This document shows, in pieces, positions 1 to 7,603 of a DNA stretch of 64,000 nt (positions are counted from its first letter, which is position 1; each line of letters begins with the position of its first letter). The notes under the pieces are model-generated. The model made no database searches, was not told the DNA's origin, and worked only from the letters and a program-made list of their open reading frames with translations. The stretch comes from an uncultured Paracoccaceae bacterium (GTDB lineage: Bacteria; Pseudomonadota; Alphaproteobacteria; Rhodobacterales; Rhodobacteraceae), in the NCBI GenBank assembly GCA_947493335.1, contig CANLQO010000001.1, forward strand, positions 248,001-312,000, in the 5' to 3' direction. Both the position numbers and the translations under genes were made by a program.

Positions 1-361
1 TGCGCTCGGCCATTTCATCTTGCGTCAGATTAGGGATCGCCCGGTGCAAGGGCGAGGTTCCGATAAAGGTATGAATGCGCGGCGATTTGGCGTGCTTTAC
101 CGCCTCCCAGCAGCGGTCGATGTCCTTGAAGTTCGCGCGGCTCAGGCCGCAAATTGTTGAATTCACGGCGTTCTTCGCGATCTCGGAAACGGCGTTGAAA
201 TCGCCTTCGGACGCGATGGGAAATCCGGCCTCAATAATGTCGACGCCCATCTCATCCAGCAGGCTCGCGATTTCGAGCTTTTCGGCGTGGGTCATGGTGG
301 CGCCCGGCGATTGCTCACCGTCGCGCAACGTGGTGTCAAAGATCAATACGTGGTTGGTCAT
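1..361 (-). CDS. leuA: 2-isopropylmalate synthase, N-terminal part (runs off the window)
   Basis: This is the first 120 residues of 2-isopropylmalate synthase, which condenses acetyl-CoA with 2-oxoisovalerate in the first committed step of leucine synthesis. The reverse-strand translation begins [20 protein letters not shown], the DTTLRDGEQ metal/substrate motif of the DRE-TIM metallolyase family, and continues with an EAGFP motif near residue 45. The ATG at 361-359 has an AGGAT ribosome site at 373-369. The 3' part lies outside the window. A leucine-rich leader ORF lies 66 bases upstream, so attenuation by leucine supply is likely. Identity is secure; homocitrate synthase and citramalate synthase share the fold, but the leader context supports LeuA. 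Confidence 0.95.
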   Translation of the reverse strand, partial: MTNHVLIFDTTLRDGEQSPGATMTHAEKLEIASLLDEMGVDIIEAGFPIASEGDFNAVSEIAKNAVNSTICGLSRANFKDIDRCWEAVKHAKSPRIHTFIGTSPLHRAIPNLTQDEMAER

Positions 362-386
362 GTCTGCTATCCTGTTGATGTGTCAT

Positions 387-434
387 GGCGCGGCGTCCCC
401 TCTGAGCGGTCGCGCCGGATGGCACGCTCAGAGG
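387..434 (-). promoter_or_regulatory. leuA leader attenuator-type inverted repeats
   Basis: A 10-bp inverted repeat pairs 425-434 with 399-408 around a 16-base loop. Its 5' arm contains the last Leu codon and stop codon of the leader peptide. A second pairing, GGCGCG in that loop (411-416) with CGCGCC at 387-392, competes with it or forms a pseudoknot. The same GGCGCG could also pair with CGCGCC inside the Leu-Arg-Ala codons of leuL. No run of U follows, so control may act through Rho or by masking the leuA ribosome site rather than through a classical terminator. Confidence 0.5.
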
Positions 435-502
435 CGGCTTAGGAGCAGCAGGGCGCGCAGGTCAAGAGACCCGGAAATGGTGATATGAGCGCGCTTCAAC
501 AT
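428..502 (-). CDS. leuL: leu operon leader peptide, 24 residues
   Basis: A short ORF on the leuA strand starts with ATG at 502-500 and stops with TGA at 430-428. It encodes 24 residues, of which eight are leucine and two isoleucine. Residues 18-21 are four consecutive leucines (codons CTG CTG CTC CTA), followed by Ser-Arg-Leu-stop. Known leucine-operon attenuators use such leader peptides: ribosomes stall at the Leu codons when charged leucyl-tRNA is scarce, changing RNA folding ahead of leuA. The stop codon lies inside the 5' arm of a 10-bp hairpin (399-434). A -10-like TATAGT ends only seven bases before the ATG, so the message may begin at the AUG without a 5' UTR. Function is inferred from composition and position. 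Confidence 0.75.
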   Translation of the reverse strand: MLKRAHITISGSLDLRALLLLSRL

Positions 503-509
503 GGTGCGC

Positions 510-537
510 ACTATACTGCGGCAATTTCGTTTGAAAA
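510..537 (-). promoter_or_regulatory. Candidate promoter of the leuL-leuA unit
   Basis: On the minus strand a -35-like TTTTCA (537-532) and a -10-like TATAGT (515-510) are separated by 16 bases. The expected transcription start is at about 502-503, the A of the leader-peptide ATG, which predicts a leaderless transcript. The match to consensus is moderate. Confidence 0.45.
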
Positions 538-565
538 CCCTTTATTGCGGCCTAGGTCGCTGGCG

Positions 566-1210
566 ATGGAACAGGCATTGGTCATTGGCGCCACCGGGGG
601 CATTGGATCGGCAGTGTGCAAGGCATTGGCGGCAAAGGGTTTTGCCGTCACCGGCCTGTCACGGCGCGATGGTCTGGATGTGACTGACCCCGCAGCGGTT
701 TCTCGTATTCTGGGTGGGTTGCAGCAGCGATTTGATCTGGTCTTTATCGCCGTCGGGGTTTTGGGCACACCGGAAAAATCACTGGCAGGGATCACTGTCG
801 ACGAGATGAAAAAGGTCTTTGCAGTGAACACTTTCGGCGTCGCAATTCTGCTGAGTCACTTGCCGAAATTACTATCGAAAACAGGGCGTTGTGCGGTTCT
901 ATCTGCGCGTGTCGGGTCGATCGGGGACAATCAGATCGGTGGTTGGCATAGCTATCGGGCGAGCAAGGCGGCGGTCAATCAAATCGTCAAAGGTGCGGCG
1001 ATTGAATTGGGTCGAACCCATAAGGGTGCGGTGGTGGCGGCACTTCATCCCGGCACCGTTGAAACGTCATTTACCGCCGATTATGCGGGGCGGCACAAGA
1101 CGGTTTCGGCGGAACTGTCAGCGATCAACCTGTTGAATGTGCTGGAAAATCTAGAGCCCGATCAATCGGGCGGCTTCTTTGATTATGCCGGGCGGGAGAT
1201 CGTCTGGTGA
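566..1210 (+). CDS. Short-chain dehydrogenase/reductase (SDR)
   Basis: A 214-residue classical SDR with an N-terminal Rossmann motif GATGGIG at residues 7-13 and a YxxxK active site (YRASK) following a serine-containing strand. The ATG at 566 puts the nucleotide motif right at the N-terminus, as usual for the family; in-frame codons back to 485 would overlap the leuL promoter and are not convincing. The stop overlaps the GTG of the next gene by four bases (GTGA), so it is translationally coupled to the Fe-S cryptochrome. The substrate is unknown. The coupling suggests co-expression with the light or DNA-repair protein. Confidence 0.85.
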   Translation: MEQALVIGATGGIGSAVCKALAAKGFAVTGLSRRDGLDVTDPAAVSRILGGLQQRFDLVFIAVGVLGTPEKSLAGITVDEMKKVFAVNTFGVAILLSHLPKLLSKTGRCAVLSARVGSIGDNQIGGWHSYRASKAAVNQIVKGAAIELGRTHKGAVVAALHPGTVETSFTADYAGRHKTVSAELSAINLLNVLENLEPDQSGGFFDYAGREIVW

Positions 1211-2730
1211 GACTGGTTCTGGTGCTGGGCGATCAATTGTCGATGGGGCTTTCGGCGTTGAAAGCGGCCGACAAAACGACCGATGTGGTGGTCATGGCAG
1301 AGGTCGCGGATGAGGCGTCTTATGTGCCGCATCACCCCAAGAAAATCGCGTTCATCTTTTCCGCGATGCGGAAGTTTGCGGAGACCCTGAAGATTAACGG
1401 CTGGCGTGTTTCCTATACAAAATTTGATGATCCAGAGCGGTCTGACACAATATGTGGAGAGCTGCTGCGCTATGCTGAGACGTTTTCGGCGGATGAGGTT
1501 CTGGCGACAGAGCCGGGTGAATGGCGAGTTATTGAGGCGCTGCAATCTTGCCCGCTAAAGGTGAAGATTCTGCCAGACGACCGGTTTCTGGCAAGCCAAG
1601 CCGAGTTTGAGGCTTGGGCCGAGGGGCGCAAGGCGCTGCGGATGGAGTATTTCTACCGCGAGATGCGACGCAAGACCGGGTTGATGATGGAAGGTGACGA
1701 CCCGGCGGGCGGGCAGTGGAACTTTGACCACGACAACCGCAAACCGGCGCCGGATGCGGTGCATTACAGCGGACCGATGCGGTTTGCACCCGATGAAACG
1801 GTGCAGGAAGTGCTGGACCTTGTGGCGAGGAAATTTCAAAGCAATTTCGGGACTTTGGATGATTTCTGGTTTGCCACGGATGCCGGGCAAGCGCGGCAAC
1901 ATCTGGCACATTGGGTAAAATACGCCGCCCCGCATTTTGGCGATTATCAGGATGCGATGTTGCGGGATGAACCGTTTCTGTATCACGGGTTGGTCGGGCT
2001 ATATCTGAATGCCGGGTTGCTGGACCCGCTGGAAGTCTGCCAAGCCGTTGAAACGGCGTGGAAAGAGGGCGATGTGCCGATCAATGCGGCCGAAGGATTT
2101 ATCCGGCAGATCATCGGTTGGCGCGAATACGTGCGGGGCATCTATTTTCTGGAAGGACCAGACTATACCAGCCGCAACGCCTTGAACCATCAGCGCAAAC
2201 TGCCTGCCGTCTATTGGGGCGCCGAGACCCGGATGTTGTGCATGGAAAAGGCGGTGGGACAGACCCGTGATGAGGCCTATGCCCACCACATTCAGCGGCT
2301 GATGGTGACGGGTAATTTCGCTTTGTTATCAGGTATTTCGCCGCAAGAGGTGCATGAGTGGTACCTTGCGGTCTATGCCGATGCCTATGAATGGGTCGAG
2401 GCGCCGAACACCATCGGTATGAGCCAGTTTGCCGACGGCGGGATTATCGCCAGCAAGCCATATGTTTCGAGTGGGAATTACATCAACAAGATGAGCGACT
2501 ATTGCAAGTCGTGCCATTATGCTGTGACCGAAAAGACTGGTGAAAAGGCGTGCCCTTTCAATCTGTTATACTGGGACTTCCTGATCCGGCACCGGGAGCG
2601 GTTCAAGAATAACGCGCGGATGGGCAACATGTATCGGACATGGGATCGGATGGCCGAGGATCGCAAGGAAACGGTCTTGAATGAGGCCGCAGCACTGCTT
2701 GTTAAGATGGATGCGGGCGGTGTGATCTGA
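1207..2730 (+). CDS. Iron-sulfur photolyase/cryptochrome (PhrB/CryB family)
   Basis: A 507-residue member of the FeS-BCP group (bacterial 6-4 photolyases and CryB-type cryptochromes) that bind FAD, a lumazine-type antenna and a [4Fe-4S] cluster. It begins with GTG and LVLVLGDQLS, the usual photolyase-related N-terminus. Four cysteines that fit cluster ligands are at 345, 433, 436 and 449. Their spacing equals that of Agrobacterium PhrB as I recall it (350, 438, 441, 454), shifted by five. The conserved GMSQFADGG and WYLAVYADAYEWVEAPN stretches belong to the FAD-binding C-terminal domain. It overlaps the upstream SDR gene by four bases. Likely roles are (6-4) photoproduct repair or blue-light signalling; sequence alone cannot decide between them. 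Confidence 0.93.
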   Translation: MRLVLVLGDQLSMGLSALKAADKTTDVVVMAEVADEASYVPHHPKKIAFIFSAMRKFAETLKINGWRVSYTKFDDPERSDTICGELLRYAETFSADEVLATEPGEWRVIEALQSCPLKVKILPDDRFLASQAEFEAWAEGRKALRMEYFYREMRRKTGLMMEGDDPAGGQWNFDHDNRKPAPDAVHYSGPMRFAPDETVQEVLDLVARKFQSNFGTLDDFWFATDAGQARQHLAHWVKYAAPHFGDYQDAMLRDEPFLYHGLVGLYLNAGLLDPLEVCQAVETAWKEGDVPINAAEGFIRQIIGWREYVRGIYFLEGPDYTSRNALNHQRKLPAVYWGAETRMLCMEKAVGQTRDEAYAHHIQRLMVTGNFALLSGISPQEVHEWYLAVYADAYEWVEAPNTIGMSQFADGGIIASKPYVSSGNYINKMSDYCKSCHYAVTEKTGEKACPFNLLYWDFLIRHRERFKNNARMGNMYRTWDRMAEDRKETVLNEAAALLVKMDAGGVI

Positions 2731-2798
2731 GAGAGCACATTGCGTACACAATCGATACACGACCCGTGCATACGAGAGTCTTAACATTCCTTCATGCA

Positions 2799-2821
2799 AG
2801 TTAACTTTACCTTCGTTAACT
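2799..2821. repeat. Perfect inverted repeat AGTTAAC/GTTAACT between convergent genes
   Basis: Seven-base arms at 2799-2805 and 2815-2821 surround a nine-base spacer. It lies at the end of the 90-base gap between the cryptochrome gene and the convergent His-rich gene and touches the latter's stop codon. No T-run follows on either strand, so it is at best a weak terminator or a protein-binding dyad. Confidence 0.4.
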
Positions 2822-3279
2822 CAGGAGAGGTGAATGAGGTCCAATGCCACGGCGAGGGCCTGTTCGGAAAAGGGTTCAAACGGCGCGGTGACCGGCCCAT
2901 CAAGCAAGGCAAGGTCGGGGGTTTCGCCGCTGCTGTTGGGCAGCACAGCGAAGGCGCCCGCAAGGTCGATCACGATCATCGGGCGGATCCAGACGCCATG
3001 ATGGGCGTGGAGCTTCAACGCAAAGCGGCTGTCGTCGATCCAATGGATGAAGTTCATCAGCGGCAGATGAGTGATGGCGCCCTTGGCGGCCCAAGGCGTT
3101 TTGAGCGCAGCCCAAGTGGCGTGGCCGTGGAAATGGCCCATGCGGTGTTCGTCGTGCCCGTAGAGCGTCACGACGTGTCGGCCATCGGGGGAGGGGGCGT
3201 GGAAATCCTGCACCCAGGGGCCACGGGCATGGGGCGGCAGATCATCCGGCCCTAGGCCCGGAGGCAGGCCGGGTATCAT
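2821..3279 (-). CDS. Conserved-looking His-rich protein of unknown function
   Basis: A 152-residue protein I do not recognise. It contains 14 histidines, clustered in two patches: GHDEHRMGHFHGH near residues 40-52 and LHAHHG near residues 90-95. This is consistent with metal binding but not diagnostic. No signal peptide or membrane segment is visible. The ATG at 3279 lies 27 bases after the stop of the MORN gene on the same strand, so the two are probably co-transcribed. No strong Shine-Dalgarno sequence precedes the start, which also fits read-through expression. It converges with the cryptochrome gene. Confidence 0.6.
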   Translation of the reverse strand: MIPGLPPGLGPDDLPPHARGPWVQDFHAPSPDGRHVVTLYGHDEHRMGHFHGHATWAALKTPWAAKGAITHLPLMNFIHWIDDSRFALKLHAHHGVWIRPMIVIDLAGAFAVLPNSSGETPDLALLDGPVTAPFEPFSEQALAVALDLIHLS

Positions 3280-3306
3280 GTCAAAGGCGAACGGCCCAAG
3301 GCAGGG

Positions 3307-4716
3307 TCACTCGGTCGCGGTGGTGCTGTCATCGGATGTGATCGTGCTGGACAGGATCGCGCCATCGGCCCATTCGCCGTCTTCAACCTCTCCTGTGGCA
3401 TAGCGCATGGTGCCGGGGCCCTGACGACGACCGCGCACGAAAGAGCCTTCGTAGACGTCGCCATTGGCGTAGGTGGCGACGCCGATGCCGGACATTTCGC
3501 CCTCTGACCATTGGCCGGCATAGACGAAGCCATCGGGCAGGGTGATTGTGCCGGTACCATGACGCTGGCCGTTGAGGAACGTGCCCTCATAGATGGTGCC
3601 ATCGGCGTAGGTGGCGGTGCCTTCGCCGTTGCGCTGGCCATCGGCCCATTGCCCCACGTAGGTATAGCCATCGGCATAGGTCATCGTGCCCTGACCGTGG
3701 TTCTTGGCGTTCAGGAATTCGCCCTCGTAAACCAGCCCGTTGGCATAGGTGGCGATGCCCTTGCCGTTGATGACGCCCGCCTCCCACGCGCCATCATAGG
3801 ATGACCCGTCGGGGTAAGTGATCTTGCCCGTGCCATCGGCGAGATCGGCCGTGAAGGTGCCGACATAGACAGAGCCATCGGGGTAGGTGACTTCGCCCCG
3901 ACCATCGATCTGGCCATTGGCCCATGACCCCGCATAGCGGTAGCCATCGGTGCCGACAAAGGTGCCATTGCCATGGCGTTTGTCGTCCTTGAAACCGCCC
4001 TGATAAGTGTCGCCGTTGGCGTATGTCACGGCCCCGGTGCCTTCGCGACGGCCTGCCACAAGGTCGCCCTCGTAAATGTCGCCGTTGGGTTGTTCGAGGC
4101 GGCCGCGCCCCTCAATCTGGCCGTCGACCCATGTGCCGGTGTAGATCAGCCCGTCTTTCATCGTGAGCGTGCCGGTGCCTGCGCGTTCGCCTGCGACCAG
4201 CTCTCCCTCGTAGACAGAGCCATCGGGGTAGGTGATTTTGCCGGTGCCTTCCTTGACGCCGTTGATCCATGGGCCCTGGTAGCTGTAGCCGCCGGGGCTG
4301 CGCATCGTGCCGGTGCCGTGATGCATGGCGTTGCGGAATTCGCCCTCATACGTCACGCCGTTGGCATAGTTGGCGATGCCGCGCCCGGTGATCTGGCCAG
4401 CGGACCAGTCGCCTTCGTAGGTGCCACCGTCGGCAAAGGTGATCTTGCCGGTGCCATCGGGTTTGCCCGCGTCAAACGACCCTTCGTAGACAGAGCCGTT
4501 GGGGAAGGTCGCGGTGCCCATGCCCTTGATCTCACCCGCGACCCATTCGCCGGTATATTCATAGCCATTGGGCAGCCGGTAGGTGCCCTGACCATGCTGT
4601 TTGCCGTTGAGGAACGCACCTTCGTAGACGCCGCCGTCGTCGTATTGCTTGGTTTCAATGGTTTGCCCGATGGCGGGTGTCGCCAGTCCAAGGGCCAGTG
4701 CCAGTGCAAGCCGCAT
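3307..4716 (-). CDS. Exported MORN-repeat protein (about 18 repeats)
   Basis: A 469-residue protein with a signal peptide (residues 1-18, cleavage after AIGQ) followed almost entirely by 23-residue MORN repeats. I count 18 clear Y-x-G-x-(F/W/L) repeat starts plus one degenerate copy near the C-terminus. Repeats alternate between a YEGxF type and a YxGxW type, suggesting duplication of a 46-residue pair. MORN repeats form extended beta-hairpin ribbons that bind lipids or proteins; in eukaryotes they act at membranes. The bacterial exported version is of unknown function. The C-terminal tail after about residue 445 is Ser/Thr-rich. It diverges from nadE and is followed by the His-rich gene. Confidence 0.85.
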   Translation of the reverse strand: MRLALALALGLATPAIGQTIETKQYDDGGVYEGAFLNGKQHGQGTYRLPNGYEYTGEWVAGEIKGMGTATFPNGSVYEGSFDAGKPDGTGKITFADGGTYEGDWSAGQITGRGIANYANGVTYEGEFRNAMHHGTGTMRSPGGYSYQGPWINGVKEGTGKITYPDGSVYEGELVAGERAGTGTLTMKDGLIYTGTWVDGQIEGRGRLEQPNGDIYEGDLVAGRREGTGAVTYANGDTYQGGFKDDKRHGNGTFVGTDGYRYAGSWANGQIDGRGEVTYPDGSVYVGTFTADLADGTGKITYPDGSSYDGAWEAGVINGKGIATYANGLVYEGEFLNAKNHGQGTMTYADGYTYVGQWADGQRNGEGTATYADGTIYEGTFLNGQRHGTGTITLPDGFVYAGQWSEGEMSGIGVATYANGDVYEGSFVRGRRQGPGTMRYATGEVEDGEWADGAILSSTITSDDSTTATE

Positions 4717-4852
4717 TTTGCGTGTCTCCCGTTCCGCTCGGGCGTCAGCCTAGTTGGGTTCGCGGGGCGTGACAACGGGGCGCGGGGCCCTATTGGCTTT
4801 CCCTTGCCGGTCGATCTGCTAGATCAGGGGGAAGACCCAAAAGGAACGCGCC

Positions 4853-6517
4853 ATGAGTGACACATTCCGCCTGACGATGGCACAGCTGAACCCCACGGTG
4901 GGGGATCTGGCCGGCAATTGCGCAAAGGCACGCGGAGCCTGGGAAGAAGGCAAGCGGGCAGAGGCCGATATGGTCGCGCTGCCAGAGATGTTTGTGACCG
5001 GGTACCAGACGCAGGATCTGGTGCGGCGAGAGGCGTTTCTGGCGGATGTCTGGACCCATTTGCAGGCGCTTGCCGCAGACTGCGCGGACGGTCCGATGCT
5101 GGCGATTGGTGCGCCGTATCTGGACGGCGAGCGGTTGCACAATTGCTACTTCGTGCTGGAGAAGGGCAAAGTGCGGACCCGGTATGACAAACATTTCCTG
5201 CCGAATTTCAACGTCTTCGACGAGGTGCGTCTGTTCAACCGGGGTGAGATCAAGGGCCCCTTTGCCCCGACCAACGAGGCGCCGCGCATCGGCTGCCCGA
5301 TCTGCGAAGACGCCTGGTACCCCGATGTCTGCGAGGCGATGGTGGAAAGCGGAGCCGAGGTGCTGATGGTGCCCAATGGGTCCCCCTATTTCCGCGGTAA
5401 GTTTCCTATTCGCATGAATGAGATGGTCAGCCGCGTGGTTGAGAACGATGTGCCGCTTGTCTACCTCAACATGGTGGGCGGGCAGGACGATCAGATGTTT
5501 GACGGGCGGTCATTTGTACTGAACCGGGGCGGCAAGCTGGCGGTGATGCTGCCATTCATGGAAGAGGCCGTGGTTCACGTTGATTTTACGCAAGGGCCCG
5601 ACGGGTGGGAGGCGGCGGAAGGCGCAAAGGCCGATCTGCCAGAAGAGATCGAGCGGGATTATCACGTGATGGTCGGCGCGCTGCGCGACTATATGGGCAA
5701 GACCGGGTTCAAAAAGGTGCTGCTGGGGCTGTCAGGCGGAATTGATTCCGCGATCGTCGCCACAATCGCTGCCGATGCGCTGGGGCCGGAGAATGTGCGC
5801 TGCGTGATGCTGCCCAGCGAATACACCAGCCAAGGGTCGCTGGATGATGCGGCGGCCTGCGCGAATGCGTTGGGGTGTCATTATGACATCGTGCCGATCA
5901 AGGCGACGCGGGATGCGGTGACGGACACGCTCGCCGACCTGTTCGCGGGGCGGGACCCGGATTTGACAGAGGAAAACATCCAAAGCCGGATCCGGGGGCT
6001 GCTGCTGATGGCGCAGTCCAACAAGTTCGGAGAAATGCTGCTGACGACGGGCAACAAGTCCGAAGTTGCGGTAGGCTATGCCACGATCTATGGCGATATG
6101 GCGGGCGGCTATAACCCGATCAAGGACATGTACAAGACTCGGGTCTTTGCGGCCTGTCGCTGGCGGAATGCAAACCACCGCCCATGGATGAAGGCCCCGG
6201 CGGGCGAGGTGATCCCAGTGAGCATCATCGAAAAGCCACCCAGCGCCGAGTTGCGCCCCGATCAGAAAGATGCGGACAGCCTGCCGCCCTATGACGTGTT
6301 GGACGGCATTTTGGAGATGCTGGTGGACGATGAGGCGTCAGTTGCCGATTGCATCGCCGCAGGATTTGATCGTGAGACGGTCAAGCGGGTCGAACATCTG
6401 ATTTATATCAGCGAATACAAGCGGTTCCAATCTGCGCCCGGGCCAAGACTGAGTAAGCGGGCGTTCTGGCTGGACCGGCGCTATCCGATCGTAAACCGTT
6501 GGCGCGATGGCAGTTGA
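4853..6517 (+). CDS. nadE: Glutamine-dependent NAD+ synthetase
   Basis: A 554-residue two-domain enzyme that amidates nicotinic acid adenine dinucleotide to NAD+ using glutamine. The N-terminal nitrilase-like amidase domain (about 1-260) carries the Glu (ALPEMF), Lys and Cys triad, with Cys in GCPICEDAW. The C-terminal PP-loop synthetase domain has LSGGIDSAIVA and the GNKSEVAVGYATIYGDMAGG stretch. Length is normal for the bacterial two-domain form. The ATG at 4853 is preceded by AAAAGGAACG. The next gene starts inside its last codons. nadD lies at 21481 in this same window, so two late NAD-synthesis steps are encoded nearby. Confidence 0.97.
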   Translation: MSDTFRLTMAQLNPTVGDLAGNCAKARGAWEEGKRAEADMVALPEMFVTGYQTQDLVRREAFLADVWTHLQALAADCADGPMLAIGAPYLDGERLHNCYFVLEKGKVRTRYDKHFLPNFNVFDEVRLFNRGEIKGPFAPTNEAPRIGCPICEDAWYPDVCEAMVESGAEVLMVPNGSPYFRGKFPIRMNEMVSRVVENDVPLVYLNMVGGQDDQMFDGRSFVLNRGGKLAVMLPFMEEAVVHVDFTQGPDGWEAAEGAKADLPEEIERDYHVMVGALRDYMGKTGFKKVLLGLSGGIDSAIVATIAADALGPENVRCVMLPSEYTSQGSLDDAAACANALGCHYDIVPIKATRDAVTDTLADLFAGRDPDLTEENIQSRIRGLLLMAQSNKFGEMLLTTGNKSEVAVGYATIYGDMAGGYNPIKDMYKTRVFAACRWRNANHRPWMKAPAGEVIPVSIIEKPPSAELRPDQKDADSLPPYDVLDGILEMLVDDEASVADCIAAGFDRETVKRVEHLIYISEYKRFQSAPGPRLSKRAFWLDRRYPIVNRWRDGS

Positions 6518-7037
6518 GCCAGCGTTTGAGGTCTACAATGATATGCGTGGGCTGCGCTCGGGCGGTTGGCTGATCGCGGCCATCGGGGTGGTCTTTACCC
6601 TCTTTTGGTTGATGCTGATGGCCCAAGACAGGGCGCATGTACTGGACCTGGGGCTCTTGCTGATGGGGCCGGTGGCGCTGTTTGGGGGCATCTGGTTGGG
6701 GCGGTATCCGTTCCGCCCGAGGCTGCGGTTGCAGTTGGTCGGAGACACGCTGACGGTTTGGCCACAGACCTTTGCGGGAGAGGCAGTAACGCTGGACTGT
6801 GCGGAGCTGACCCGGATCAGCCTTGTGGGGGTGGGGCGGCGCAGGTGGATCATCTTTGATACGGCCGGGACCTCCACCAGAATGACGGCTGATGCCCTGA
6901 GTGCCGAACGGGAAGAGGTGCTGCGCAGGGTCGCAATACGGATTGAGGCGCAAGGCAAGTATCTGGAAGAAGAAATGTCCGAAGTGATGGGTGCCGCGAC
7001 AGGACGGTACGTTGTGCATGAAGGCGCGGCCTACTGA
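6507..7037 (+). CDS. Membrane protein of unknown function
   Basis: A 176-residue protein that overlaps the end of nadE by 11 bases, implying translational coupling. Two hydrophobic segments (about residues 19-39 and 47-64) are followed by a soluble C-terminal region of beta-strand-like sequence resembling small membrane-anchored PH-like domains, but I cannot assign a family. RPRLRLQL follows the second membrane segment, as expected for the positive-inside rule. No catalytic motif is visible. It is probably a conserved hypothetical gene of the group; its role with NAD synthetase is unknown. Confidence 0.6.
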   Translation: MAVEPAFEVYNDMRGLRSGGWLIAAIGVVFTLFWLMLMAQDRAHVLDLGLLLMGPVALFGGIWLGRYPFRPRLRLQLVGDTLTVWPQTFAGEAVTLDCAELTRISLVGVGRRRWIIFDTAGTSTRMTADALSAEREEVLRRVAIRIEAQGKYLEEEMSEVMGAATGRYVVHEGAAY

Positions 7038-7038
7038 T

Positions 7039-7088
7039 CGGGCGGGACGGTCCTGTTTGCGCAGGCGCAAATGCGCCCCGCCCGCCCG
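7039..7088. repeat. Nested inverted repeat between two genes
   Basis: Outer arms CGGGCGGG (7039-7046) and CCCGCCCG (7081-7088) enclose an inner perfect repeat TTTGCGC/GCGCAAA (7056-7062 and 7065-7071). The structure fills the 88-base gap after the membrane-protein gene. There is no T-run, so it could be a Rho-type end, an mRNA stabiliser or a regulatory fold. Confidence 0.5.
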
Positions 7089-7125
7089 AAGCCTTGTGCT
7101 AAGATGACAGAAGGAGGGAATTCTG

Positions 7126-7554
7126 ATGGCTGAGAACAAGACCCAAGCAACCGATGTGGCGGTTGAGGATTTCATCGCGCAGGTGGACAACAAGACCCGC
7201 CGCGAAGACGCGATTGCGCTTGATGCATTGTTTCGCAAAGTGACCGGCTGGACGCCCAGGATGTGGGGGCCCTCGATCATTGGTTATGGCAGCTATGATT
7301 ACACCTATGAGAGTGGCCGAACGGGGACATTTCTGGCCACCGGGTTCAGCCCGCGCAAGGCGAATATGGTGCTGTATATCATGCCGGGTTATCAGGATTT
7401 TGGCGGCATTCTGGACCGGATCGGCAAGTACAAGATCGGCAAATCCTGCCTGTATCTTGGTGCGATGAAGAACAACGATCTGGACGTGGTGGCCGAGTTG
7501 ATTCAGGCGGGGCTGGATGATTTGGGGACACGCTGGCCGATCCACCCCTCCTAG
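7126..7554 (+). CDS. DUF1801 domain protein
   Basis: A 142-residue protein of the DUF1801 (YdhG/YjbR-like, phosphate-binding-like fold) type. The recognisable core is WTPRMWGPSIIGYGSYDY near residues 47-64, followed by a GYQDFGGILDRIGKYKIGKSCLY segment typical of this family. It is cytosolic, without signal peptide. The ATG at 7126 is preceded by a strong AAGGAGGG ribosome site. Biochemical function is not established for the family. It ends 49 bases before gltX and may be co-transcribed with it. Confidence 0.8.
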   Translation: MAENKTQATDVAVEDFIAQVDNKTRREDAIALDALFRKVTGWTPRMWGPSIIGYGSYDYTYESGRTGTFLATGFSPRKANMVLYIMPGYQDFGGILDRIGKYKIGKSCLYLGAMKNNDLDVVAELIQAGLDDLGTRWPIHPS

Positions 7555-7603
7555 ACAAATCAAGGGGGTCATGACACATGGGGGCAACTTTCGGAGTGAC
7601 CCC

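Noticed and set aside
3307-4716. Regular 69-base periodicity suggestive of a repeat array or CRISPR
   Set aside because: The period equals one 23-residue MORN repeat, units differ by codon choice and are translated; no identical repeats with unique spacers.
3973-4860. A long open frame of 295 codons opposite the MORN gene
   Set aside because: It mirrors the 69-base repeats of the MORN gene on the other strand and has no start signal or family features; the opposite strand has signal peptide and perfect repeat motifs.
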